The notes beneath the pieces are model-generated. The model worked only from the letters and a program-made list of their open reading frames with translations, ran no database searches and was not told the origin of the DNA. Both the position numbers and the translations under genes were made by a program. Shown here piece after piece: positions 33,235-40,944 of a DNA stretch of 46,554 nucleotides (position 1 is the stretch's first letter; each line of letters starts with the position of its first letter). The DNA lies in assembly GCA_024103195.1 (NCBI GenBank), contig JAGFIW010000288.1, positions 1 to 46,554 of the forward strand, written 5' to 3'. This DNA comes from Saprospiraceae bacterium. GTDB taxonomy: Bacteria > Bacteroidota > Bacteroidia > Chitinophagales > Saprospiraceae.

Positions 33235-33996
33235 TCAGGCGTTGGATTTCTTCAGATAAGCGCCCAGGGCCATGGTCATGCTGCTGAATTCTGAAGTGGG
33301 TGCCTTGATGTTGATGTAGAGCCCGGCATCCTCAGCGGCTTTGAGGGTTTGGTCACCGAACACGGCAATCCGGGTCTCGTTCTGTTGGAAATCCGGAAAG
33401 TTGTCGAAGAGGGATTTGATACCGAGGGGACTGAAAAAAACCAGGACATCGTAGAAGATATCCCGGAGATCGGAGAGGTCGCTGCTGACGGTCTGATACA
33501 TCATGGCCTCCACAAAGTTGAATTTGTTCTCCCTGAGATAGTTGGTCACTTCGGGCGCAGCCAGGTTGCTGCAGGGGAGCAGGAATCTCTCTTTGTCTCG
33601 GTGTTTGTGCAGCGGGTTTTTGAGGTCCATGATCGTTCTGGCGCCAAAAAACACCTTGCGTTTGCGAAAGACAATGAACTTCTGAAGATAGTTGGCAATG
33701 GATTCGGTCAGACAGAAATACTTGAGATCCTCTGGGATTTTGTAACGGAGCTCCTCGCACATCCGGAAGAAATGATCCACCGCGTACAAGCTGGTGAAAA
33801 TGATGGCCGAGTATTCTTCCGGATAGATTTTGAACCGGCGGAATTCTTTGGCAGTCAGTCCTTCCACATGGATGAACGGACGCCAGTCGATTGTAAGTGC
33901 GTAATCTTCTTCGAGTTGAAAGTAGGGCGATCGTTCAGGCTTCGGCTGGGAGACGAGGATCGTCTTGACCCGCTTATAAGTTTCCGATACTGCCAT
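33235..33996 (-). CDS. hemD: Uroporphyrinogen-III synthase family protein
   Basis: 253 residues. It matches the divergent Bacteroidota HemD form, beginning near VKTILVSQPKPERSPYFQLE and containing SAIIFTSLYAVDHFF, YQTVSSDLSDL, DVLVFFSPLGIKSL and the C-terminal RIAVFGDQTLKAAEDAGLYI. The enzyme closes hydroxymethylbilane to uroporphyrinogen III in heme synthesis. It follows the DUF4271 gene by 19 bases, a pairing seen widely in this phylum. Other hem genes are not in the window. Confidence 0.88.
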   Translation of the reverse strand: MAVSETYKRVKTILVSQPKPERSPYFQLEEDYALTIDWRPFIHVEGLTAKEFRRFKIYPEEYSAIIFTSLYAVDHFFRMCEELRYKIPEDLKYFCLTESIANYLQKFIVFRKRKVFFGARTIMDLKNPLHKHRDKERFLLPCSNLAAPEVTNYLRENKFNFVEAMMYQTVSSDLSDLRDIFYDVLVFFSPLGIKSLFDNFPDFQQNETRIAVFGDQTLKAAEDAGLYINIKAPTSEFSSMTMALGAYLKKSNA

Positions 33997-34015
33997 TTCC
34001 GGGAGCCATTACTGT

Positions 34016-34918
34016 TTACAACAGGGCGTGACCATCCGTCTGAAGCCATTTGAGAAGAACCAGAACGGGTGCCAATTCAACGGTGCAAAGATAGAGAAAA
34101 AAGTGTACAGGCCCTGAAGCCAGGTAAGGCAATCCGATCTGAAGGGCCCTGAGTACACGAAACAGAAGGTGCAGACAAATCCACCCCACGGCCAGATAGA
34201 AAAAGACATCCCTCAGGGTATCCCCGGAGTAGCTCATTCCGATGTTCAAGGGAAATAACCCCATCCCCATGACAACATTGAACAAGCGGATCGAGAAACT
34301 GTAATGGGCCATGGGCCGGTTTAGGGGAAAAATGCGACCCGTGAGGTGGAGAACCAGATGTTTGGCCAGGAAATAGGCGGCTACGGCTCCGGTAAAGACC
34401 GGCAGCATGATGGGATTGTCACCCGGAAACTGCCCGTTGGTCCAACCGTTGACGGCCTGGTACAGGAAAATACCGGCATTGGCAAAGAAGAACACATACC
34501 ACAATGACCAGGCGGCCCCGTATCCTTTGGTGCTTTCGCGTTGCAGTCCAAGGGTCAACTGGTCATTGACCGTGGCACGCCACCACCTTCCGGTTTGCGT
34601 ACGTCCGAGGTTGAAAAGTAAGGTAGCGAGGACAAACAGGGCCAAATAGATCCAGAACAGCAGACCGGGTGCATCCACATAACGCAGATCGTCATAAGGC
34701 TGAAGTGCCGCATGGGGTTTGACGGTTTCGGGAAAAAAACCGAGGATGGCATCGGCTTCTTCACCACGGATCAGCTCAAAGGGATTTCGCTGGTTGAAGA
34801 CCAATTCCTGTCGCTCTTCGAGCGTAAGCAGGTAACGCAATTCAAAGGGATTGCCCTGGGCATGCAGCATCTGGGCAACCCCCGTCAACAAAAAGACCAG
34901 GACGAATATTCGACCCAT
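34016..34918 (-). CDS. DUF4271 membrane protein, partner of hemD
   Basis: 300 residues from the ATG at 34918; an N-terminal signal or span (LVFLLTGVAQMLHAQ), a soluble region, then about six membrane spans from about residue 85, for example LFWIYLALFVLATLLFNLGR and FFANAGIFLYQAV. This matches DUF4271, found next to hemD in many Bacteroidota; its role is unknown. A TACCTTTG box ends four bases before the ATG, suggesting a leaderless mRNA covering DUF4271 and hemD. Divergent to the histidine kinase. Confidence 0.85.
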   Translation of the reverse strand: MGRIFVLVFLLTGVAQMLHAQGNPFELRYLLTLEERQELVFNQRNPFELIRGEEADAILGFFPETVKPHAALQPYDDLRYVDAPGLLFWIYLALFVLATLLFNLGRTQTGRWWRATVNDQLTLGLQRESTKGYGAAWSLWYVFFFANAGIFLYQAVNGWTNGQFPGDNPIMLPVFTGAVAAYFLAKHLVLHLTGRIFPLNRPMAHYSFSIRLFNVVMGMGLFPLNIGMSYSGDTLRDVFFYLAVGWICLHLLFRVLRALQIGLPYLASGPVHFFLYLCTVELAPVLVLLKWLQTDGHALL

Positions 34919-34922
34919 GCGG

Positions 34923-34930
34923 CAAAGGTA
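34923..34930 (-). promoter_or_regulatory. -7 box TACCTTTG, four bases before the DUF4271 ATG
   Basis: Exact TAnnTTTG on the minus strand with a four-base gap to the start codon. Confidence 0.6.
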
Positions 34931-34959
34931 GTCCCTGTGCCGCGTATGCGGAAAACCTG

Positions 34960-34967
34960 TATTTTCG
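34960..34967 (+). promoter_or_regulatory. -7-like box TATTTTCG before the histidine kinase
   Basis: One mismatch to TAnnTTTG, six bases before the ATG at 34974. Confidence 0.35.
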
Positions 34968-34973
34968 GCCGAC

Positions 34974-36242
34974 ATGTCCAATCGAACGATTTGGCGGATC
35001 GTCTTCTTCGGGGCGATTTCCATCATTGGCATCCTCGCCTTCCAAATGTATTGGTTCCTTCGGGCCTGGGATTTCAAAGATCAGGAGTTCCATCAGAGGG
35101 TTCATATCGCCCTCATCAACGTCGCGAGGGAGATCGCCCGGTTCAACAAAAGCGAATTGCCCTCCTATGATCTGGTCAAAAAGCTCAACTCCCATTATTA
35201 CGTCGTCAACGTCAATGATGCCATTGATGCCGGCGCATTGGAATTCTACCTGCGCAAGGAATTTGAAGCGGTTTCACTGACGACCGACTTCGAGTACGCC
35301 ATCTACGATTGCTCCTCGGATCAGATGGTGTACGGCAATTATGTGTCATTTCACAACGAGGGCTCGGTCAACCCGCAAGCCGGCAATCTGCCCAAATACG
35401 ATCAGTTCCTCTATTATTTCGGTGTGCGTTTTCCCGGCCGTACCACCCATATCATGGAGAACATGCCCGGCACGTTGATTTTTTCCGCCATTTTGCTCAT
35501 CACCATACTGTTTTTTGTCTATTCCCTGTCCATAATCCTCCGCCAAAAACGCCTTTCCGAGCTGCAGAAGGATTTCATCAATAACATGACCCACGAATTC
35601 AAGACGCCCATTTCGACGATCCGGATCAGCGCCGATGTCCTGATGAAGGATCCGCTCATACGCAAGGAGGAGCGCCTGCTGCGGTATGCCACCATTATTG
35701 GCGAACAAAACCAGCGCCTCAACCATCAGGTGGAAAAAGTCCTGCAGTTGGCCCGGATCGAAAAGGGTTCTTTGCGCATCCATCCCGAGCCTCTGGATCT
35801 CCATGAACTCCTGGGACAGGTGGTTTCCGGGGTTCAGGTGAAGGTGCAGGAACTGGGCGGGCAACTGCGCATGGAATTGAACGCTCTTCGGACAAGGATA
35901 CAGGCTGACCCGTTGCATTTGAGCAATGTGATTGCCAATCTGCTCGACAATGCGGTCAAGTACTGTCGCGAAGTCCCTGTCATCACCATCCAGACCCGCA
36001 ACATTCCTCAGGGTGTACAACTCACCATCCACGATCAGGGCATAGGCATCCCTGCTGCCGATCAACCCCGTATCTTTGGAAAGTTCTACCGCGTGTCGAC
36101 CGGCAACGTGCATGATGTAAAGGGATTCGGATTGGGCCTGTATTATGTGCGGACGGTTTGCCAGACCCACGGCTGGGACATTGACCTCAGGAGCGAAGAA
36201 GGGCAGTATACCGCCATCACCATCACCATTCCGCTGTCATGA
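34974..36242 (+). CDS. Membrane sensor histidine kinase
   Basis: 422 residues: a first span (about 8-28), a periplasmic sensor region to about 163, a second span (about 165-187, LIFSAILLITILFFVYSLSI), then the HisKA domain with phosphorylated H207 in NNMTHEFKTPISTIRIS, and the HATPase_c domain with N box VIANLLDNAVKYC, G1 IHDQGIGIP and G2 GFGLGLYYV. The layout resembles RprX-type Bacteroidota kinases. The start of the response regulator overlaps its stop (ATGA), so they form a two-component system. The signal is unknown. Confidence 0.93.
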   Translation: MSNRTIWRIVFFGAISIIGILAFQMYWFLRAWDFKDQEFHQRVHIALINVAREIARFNKSELPSYDLVKKLNSHYYVVNVNDAIDAGALEFYLRKEFEAVSLTTDFEYAIYDCSSDQMVYGNYVSFHNEGSVNPQAGNLPKYDQFLYYFGVRFPGRTTHIMENMPGTLIFSAILLITILFFVYSLSIILRQKRLSELQKDFINNMTHEFKTPISTIRISADVLMKDPLIRKEERLLRYATIIGEQNQRLNHQVEKVLQLARIEKGSLRIHPEPLDLHELLGQVVSGVQVKVQELGGQLRMELNALRTRIQADPLHLSNVIANLLDNAVKYCREVPVITIQTRNIPQGVQLTIHDQGIGIPAADQPRIFGKFYRVSTGNVHDVKGFGLGLYYVRTVCQTHGWDIDLRSEEGQYTAITITIPLS

Positions 36243-36937
36243 ATGCCGACGCCCCCCATATCCTGTACGTTGAAGACGATGAGACCCTGGCATTCGTGAC
36301 CCGCGACAATCTGGAGATGCAGGGCTACAAAGTCACGCATTTGTCCGACGGGAAAAAGGCACTCCGGGAAGCCACCCGCAAGGTATTCGACCTGATGATC
36401 CTGGACGTCATGTTGCCGGGGGTTGACGGCTATACCATCGCCAGTGAAGTCCGAAAAGTGGATACGGAAGTCCCCATCCTGTTTCTGACAGCCAAGTACC
36501 TGAAGGAAGATCGCATCCACGGCCTCACGATCGGTGCGGATGACTACATCACCAAGCCTTACAGCATGGAAGAACTGATTTTGCGAGTCGAGGTATTCCT
36601 TCGCCGCAAAAAGTTGTTTCGTCCCGACAAAATGGATTCGATCTATACGATTGGCCAATTCACCCTTGATTATCCCAATCTCACCCTCCATCTCGGCGAC
36701 CAGGTCAGCTCTCTGACCCAACGCGAGGCGGACCTCCTGCGATATCTGATCGCCCACAAAGGAACGGTGCTCAAACGCGCCGATATCCTGAAAGCCATAT
36801 GGGGTGAAAATGACTATTTCCTGGGGCGTAGCCTGGATGTGTTTGTTTCAAGACTGCGCAAACTCCTCGCCGCAGATCCGGGTATCCAAATCGAAAACAT
36901 TCACGGTGTGGGCTTCAGATTGATCGATCCTTCCTGA
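36239..36937 (+). CDS. OmpR-family response regulator
   Basis: 232 residues: receiver domain with acidic pocket (VEDDETLAF), phosphorylated D56 in LMILDVMLPGVDGY, and K in DYITKPYSMEE, followed by a winged-helix DNA-binding domain from about 135 (VSSLTQREADLLRYLIAHKG, then SLDVFVSRLRKLL). Partner of the preceding kinase. Resembles RprY. Targets unknown. It ends six bases from the convergent SET gene. Confidence 0.94.
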   Translation: MNADAPHILYVEDDETLAFVTRDNLEMQGYKVTHLSDGKKALREATRKVFDLMILDVMLPGVDGYTIASEVRKVDTEVPILFLTAKYLKEDRIHGLTIGADDYITKPYSMEELILRVEVFLRRKKLFRPDKMDSIYTIGQFTLDYPNLTLHLGDQVSSLTQREADLLRYLIAHKGTVLKRADILKAIWGENDYFLGRSLDVFVSRLRKLLAADPGIQIENIHGVGFRLIDPS

Positions 36938-36943
36938 GCGCCG

Positions 36944-37333
36944 TCATTGGGGTTCAAACCACAAGCCTTCCTCTACGTCCTGATCCGGCTGGTAATGGAT
37001 GGTGATTTCTTCCCCGGGAGAAATGGGATGCAAGCACACTATGGTGATGACCTCCTCTTCAAAATCCAGTTCGAATTCGGCATTGGGCTGTTCGGAATGG
37101 TTGTAGAGCGATCCGTATCCGGGGGCAATGGCGGGCCTATCCCGTTCCGGACCCCAGAGGAAGTAGTAATCATGTAGTCTTGAGGCATGGATGCGATCCA
37201 TGTCTTCCGGCGGCAGGATGATCACCGGACAAATTTCAATCACGTCTCCGGTAGCCACCGGTTCTGCCGTAAAAACACCCCGACCTCTCTCCGGAGAGGA
37301 GGCGATATACAATCCTGGGATATGCAGACTCAT
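36944..37333 (-). CDS. SET-domain protein
   Basis: 129 residues from the ATG at 37333, whose first bases overlap the EamA stop (ATGA). SET-domain motifs: SSPERGRGVFTAEPVATGDV, YGSLYNHSEQPNAEF (NHS at 78-80) and SPGEEITIHYQ (GEEITIHY 107-114). It has no post-SET cysteines. SET proteins are lysine methyltransferases; short bacterial versions exist, with mostly unknown targets. A role in modifying a small basic protein is possible but unproven. It is coupled to the transporter gene upstream. Confidence 0.85.
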   Translation of the reverse strand: MSLHIPGLYIASSPERGRGVFTAEPVATGDVIEICPVIILPPEDMDRIHASRLHDYYFLWGPERDRPAIAPGYGSLYNHSEQPNAEFELDFEEEVITIVCLHPISPGEEITIHYQPDQDVEEGLWFEPQ

Positions 37334-38202
37334 CGGTTGCGGGTCAGGTAAACGCCGGCTAAAATCAATATCAGTCCGGCAAGAAAAACGGTGTGGATGC
37401 TCTCTCCGTCGGCGAAACCCCAGGCCAGGGCGATCAACGGGATGAGATAGCTGACCATTGAGGCAAAGACCTGATTGGTTTTTTGCACGACATAATAGTA
37501 CAATACCGATGCAAAGACGGTGCCCAGCAAGGCGAGCAGACATATGGCACCGAAGGCTTGCAGACTCCCCGGGACGACCATTATGCGATGGGTGAAATCC
37601 GTTCCGGCAAGGATCATGAGTGCCGGGATACCTACCCAGACAAAACCGATGCTGCCTATGGTCATCGCATCCAAATGAGCCAGCCGGGCCTTGACGGTGT
37701 TCCCGCTCAGGGCATAGAAAACCGTACCTGAAAGGGCGGCCAAAGCATACCACCCTACGGGGCCGAAAGCCCATCCATTGATCTGTCCGACAATAAGAAG
37801 GACCCCCGACAAGCCCAGGGCTATTCCGGCGACCCAGCTCCAGCGGAAAGGCAGACCGAAGAAAGCCATGCCGAGGACAAGGGTGAACAATGGGGTCAGT
37901 GAATTCAGTATGCCGGCGACGCCAGAAGATATGTGGGTTTGGGCCAGCGCAAACAGAAAAGCCGGAAAACCGCTACCTGACCAGCCCACTACGGCCAGCC
38001 AGGGTACATCTCTGCGGCGAATGGACGACCTTTTGCGAAAGGCTACCGGCAGCAGGATGACAAAGGAAAGAGCGAGGCGCAGAGAGCCCACCTGCACGGA
38101 GGAATACACCTCCAGACCCTTTTTCATGAGGATAAAGGAGCTGCCCCAGATCAGACTGAGCAGTCCCAGAAGGACCCAGGGCCAGTAGGATGTGCGTTTC
38201 AA
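37330..38202 (-). CDS. EamA/DMT-family transporter (TTG start)
   Basis: 290 residues with ten membrane spans as two EamA repeats. The first span, WPWVLLGLLSLIWGSSFILM, begins at residue 7, so the protein must start at the TTG at 38202. No in-frame ATG lies between the upstream TGA at 38239-38241 and this point, and the next ATG would remove the first span. Substrates of the family include amino acids and metabolites. Its stop overlaps the SET gene start. Confidence 0.88.
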   Translation of the reverse strand: MKRTSYWPWVLLGLLSLIWGSSFILMKKGLEVYSSVQVGSLRLALSFVILLPVAFRKRSSIRRRDVPWLAVVGWSGSGFPAFLFALAQTHISSGVAGILNSLTPLFTLVLGMAFFGLPFRWSWVAGIALGLSGVLLIVGQINGWAFGPVGWYALAALSGTVFYALSGNTVKARLAHLDAMTIGSIGFVWVGIPALMILAGTDFTHRIMVVPGSLQAFGAICLLALLGTVFASVLYYYVVQKTNQVFASMVSYLIPLIALAWGFADGESIHTVFLAGLILILAGVYLTRNR

Positions 38203-38266
38203 GCAATTGGTATCTGTCGGCTGAATAACAACCAGTGGTCACCCCCGGGTTGTCAGGTCCGCCTAC

Positions 38267-39724
38267 TCAATGCGGGCGTTCCTCGTCTTTGGCATCGTCG
38301 GAGATGGCAACAGGAGCCGGTTCTTCATCCGGTGGCGTTCCGGTTTCCATCTCGGGTATGGGCTCGGCGGCCGGCTCCTGCGGGGTTTCCTCTGCGGTGA
38401 CCGCTTCGGATCCGTCAACGGGTTCATCCGGTATCGGAGAGGTATCCGGTTGGTCGGAGGCCTCCACGGCTTCGGGAGCGGGCTTTTGCTCGGGGCTGGC
38501 TTTGGCCGCTTTTCCTTTCCGGGGCCGGGTCTCGGCTATTTCGCGGGCAGCCGCCGATAGTTCCTCTTCTTTCTCTTTCAGCTCCTGACCGGATTCCTCG
38601 ATTTCTTTGGCTATCCGTTCCTTGATTTTCTGCTTGGCCTCTTCGACACGAAGGCGTTCCTCCTCTTCGGCAATTTTGCGGCGCAGGGCGTTTGTTTTGT
38701 TCTCGAGTTCCTGCCGGGTTTTCTCCATATCGGCGAGCTTTTCCTTTTTGGAACGTACCCGGTCCTCGATCATGGCGATTTTTGCCTGGCGCAACTGGAC
38801 TTCCAACTGTGCGCCGGAGGCCTCCGTACGCCGGTTTTCATATTCGAGGTCCTTCTCGTCCCGCTCGATGGATTTCACCATCTTGCCAATGGCGTCCAGC
38901 AGACCTTTCAGCCGGGCCTCAATCCGCCCGAGTCCATCCTTGGCCGCCCCACCGGCGGGCTTGTCGCCAAATCTTTTGTCCTTGATCTTCTTGAAAGCAG
39001 CGTCCATCCGGTCCCATAGCTTGTTGCGGTCATCACGCGTCAGGGACAAACCGTGATATTCGCGCTGCAACTGCTTGAGACTGTCAAAGGTGTTGATCAG
39101 ATGTTTCCCCTCCTCAATGCGCTCATGGATGGCATCCAGTTTTTCCGTGAAAAGCCGGGCATTTTCCGACGAAACCTTGCGAAACTGAGCATCGGCATTC
39201 TGCCGGAGCTTTTTCATTTGTAGGAAGAGGGCATCCGAAGATTCACGCAATTGATCCACATGTTCACGGAAAAGGTTGCGATCCCGCACCTGGCCCTGCA
39301 CTTTTTCCCAGAAGGCCTTCAGCTCCCCCCACAGGGGCTGGCTAAATTCCTCCAGGGCTTCAATCCGGTGCCGGAAGGTGTCAAGTTCAGAGCGAAAAGC
39401 CTGCTGCATTTTGAAGGAGAGCACGACAAATGCCCATTCCGACTGTGCCCGCTGGATGACATCACCGCGCTCCACTTTGAAAGAATCGGGAAGGAGGTTT
39501 TCGGATAAGGTCAAGGGCCGTGAAATCCGCTCGTGGTTGTCCGGAAAGTCCACAGGCTTGTCGAGCCTCCACGCTTCCATCATGGATTTGACAACGTCAT
39601 CGGAAGCCGCCTCTTCGGGGAAGACATACAGGGCGACCTCGTTTTTTTCGGGCAACAGTTCCAGGGCCAGGAGAACGCGTTCTTCCTTCGCGTTCGTACC
39701 CCAGATGACGAGCTTGGTCCTCAT
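38267..39724 (-). CDS. Long coiled-coil protein with acidic Pro/Glu-rich tail, unknown family
   Basis: 485 residues, no signal peptide. An ordered N-terminal region (about 1-100, starting MRTKLVIWGTNAKEERVLLA) is followed by a long charged helical region with heptad character (about 105-395, for example EDRVRSKKEKLADMEKTRQE), then a basic patch (RPRKGKAAKASPEQK) and a low-complexity acidic tail rich in Pro, Glu and Ala to the end. The segment DDRNKLWDRMDAAFKKIKD recalls DUF349 modules, but only weakly. Not recognised beyond this. It lies downstream of asd on the same strand with a 90-base gap. A structural or nucleic-acid-associated role is speculative. Confidence 0.8.
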   Translation of the reverse strand: MRTKLVIWGTNAKEERVLLALELLPEKNEVALYVFPEEAASDDVVKSMMEAWRLDKPVDFPDNHERISRPLTLSENLLPDSFKVERGDVIQRAQSEWAFVVLSFKMQQAFRSELDTFRHRIEALEEFSQPLWGELKAFWEKVQGQVRDRNLFREHVDQLRESSDALFLQMKKLRQNADAQFRKVSSENARLFTEKLDAIHERIEEGKHLINTFDSLKQLQREYHGLSLTRDDRNKLWDRMDAAFKKIKDKRFGDKPAGGAAKDGLGRIEARLKGLLDAIGKMVKSIERDEKDLEYENRRTEASGAQLEVQLRQAKIAMIEDRVRSKKEKLADMEKTRQELENKTNALRRKIAEEEERLRVEEAKQKIKERIAKEIEESGQELKEKEEELSAAAREIAETRPRKGKAAKASPEQKPAPEAVEASDQPDTSPIPDEPVDGSEAVTAEETPQEPAAEPIPEMETGTPPDEEPAPVAISDDAKDEERPH

Positions 39725-39759
39725 GAACGTATCGGTTTTCGGTCTATCGGTTTCATACG

Positions 39760-39774
39760 GTGCCCGGAGGGCAC
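39760..39774. other. Short hairpin GTGCCC-GGA-GGGCAC between asd and the coiled-coil gene
   Basis: Six-base perfect stem with a three-base loop, 40 bases beyond the asd stop on the minus strand. It lacks the T-tract of an intrinsic terminator, so it may instead be a leader element of the coiled-coil gene. Confidence 0.3.
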
Positions 39775-39814
39775 TTGCAGCAGGTTGGGTCCGATGCTTC
39801 GTCTTTTACGGGCA

Positions 39815-40843
39815 TCAGGTGTGGATTTTATCAGCAGGAATTGTGCCAACTAACCCTCGGGCGACCATGTGTTCTGCGATCTGAACGGCATTGGTGGCCG
39901 CCCCTTTGCGGAGGTTGTCGGCTACGATCCAGGCATTGAGCGTTTGGGCCTGGGACTCATCCATCCGCAACCGCCCGACAAACACATCATCGCGCTGATG
40001 AGCCGTCAGGGGCATCGGATACAGATTGTGGGCGGGATCATCCATGACGGTAACCCCTGGGGTGCGCACGAGGATTTCCCTGACATCTTCCAACCGGAAT
40101 GGCTGCCGGAACTGGACATTGACGGCTTCCGAATGTCCGCCCTGAACCGGGACGCGTACGGCTGTGGCTGTTATGCCAATCTCCGGGGCATCCAGGATCT
40201 TGCGGGTTTCGTGGACCAGTTTCATTTCTTCCCGGGTATAGGCGTTGTCCATGAAAACGTCGCAATGAGGAAGACAATTGCCGAAAATGGGCCAGGGATA
40301 AGCCATTTGGACGGGTTCCAGCGTGAAATCATTGCGTTCCATTTCATACTGACGTACGGCTTTGACGCCTGTACCCGTGATGGACTGGTAGGTCGAAACG
40401 ACGATTCGGGCGATGCCGTACTGCCGGTGCAACGGGGCCAGGACCATGACCATCTGAATGGTCGAACAGTTGGGATTGGCTATGATACGGTCTTGAGGGC
40501 CCAGCAGGTGAGCGTTGATCTCGGGCACCACAAGGCGAATGGAAGGGTCCATTCGCCAGGCGGAGCTGTTGTCAATAACGATGGATCCCGCATCGGCAAA
40601 TTTGGGAGCCCATTCCATGGAAGTGGATCCTCCCGCGCTAAACAGAGCAATATCCGGCCTGCGACCGACAGCCTCTTCCATTCCAATGACCGAATAAGGC
40701 CTGTCGCCAAAAGTCACCTCTTTGCCTATCGAGCGCTCCGATGCGACAGGCATGAACTCGGTGACGGGGAACCGACGCTCCTCCAGGACCCGAGTCATCA
40801 CATTGCCCACCAGTCCGGTGGCACCGACGATGGCGACTTTCAT
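39815..40843 (-). CDS. asd: Aspartate-semialdehyde dehydrogenase
   Basis: 342 residues from MKVAIVGATGLVGNVM at 40843; an upstream in-frame extension is unlikely because the promoter box lies inside it. NADP motif GATGLVG (7-13), SAGGSTSMEW, catalytic C126 in ANPNCSTIQ, and the histidine in RVPVQGGHSEAV. It reduces aspartyl phosphate to the semialdehyde, feeding lysine, threonine, methionine and diaminopimelate synthesis. The TATCTTTG box ends 19 bases before the ATG. Confidence 0.96.
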   Translation of the reverse strand: MKVAIVGATGLVGNVMTRVLEERRFPVTEFMPVASERSIGKEVTFGDRPYSVIGMEEAVGRRPDIALFSAGGSTSMEWAPKFADAGSIVIDNSSAWRMDPSIRLVVPEINAHLLGPQDRIIANPNCSTIQMVMVLAPLHRQYGIARIVVSTYQSITGTGVKAVRQYEMERNDFTLEPVQMAYPWPIFGNCLPHCDVFMDNAYTREEMKLVHETRKILDAPEIGITATAVRVPVQGGHSEAVNVQFRQPFRLEDVREILVRTPGVTVMDDPAHNLYPMPLTAHQRDDVFVGRLRMDESQAQTLNAWIVADNLRKGAATNAVQIAEHMVARGLVGTIPADKIHT

Positions 40844-40862
40844 TTTCGACGGATTTGTCTGG

Positions 40863-40870
40863 CAAAGATA
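40863..40870 (-). promoter_or_regulatory. -7 box TATCTTTG for asd
   Basis: Exact TAnnTTTG on the minus strand, 19 bases before the asd ATG at 40843. Confidence 0.65.
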
Positions 40871-40906
40871 CACGGCCCGCTCAGGATGTTAGTGGCATGT
40901 TCATGC

Positions 40907-40936
40907 TTGTCATGACGCCCGTTGCAAGTATATTTG
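40907..40936 (+). promoter_or_regulatory. Promoter TTG-N19-TATATTTG for the lamin-tail gene
   Basis: A -33 TTG (40907-40909) and -7 box TATATTTG (40929-40936) with a 19-base spacer; the box ends eight bases before the ATG at 40945, which helps choose that start over longer ones. Confidence 0.6.
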
Positions 40937-40944
40937 ACACCTGC

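Noticed and set aside
39760..39774. Intrinsic terminator after asd
   Set aside because: The stem is good, but no run of T follows on the minus strand, so it does not meet the usual pattern; listed only as a hairpin.
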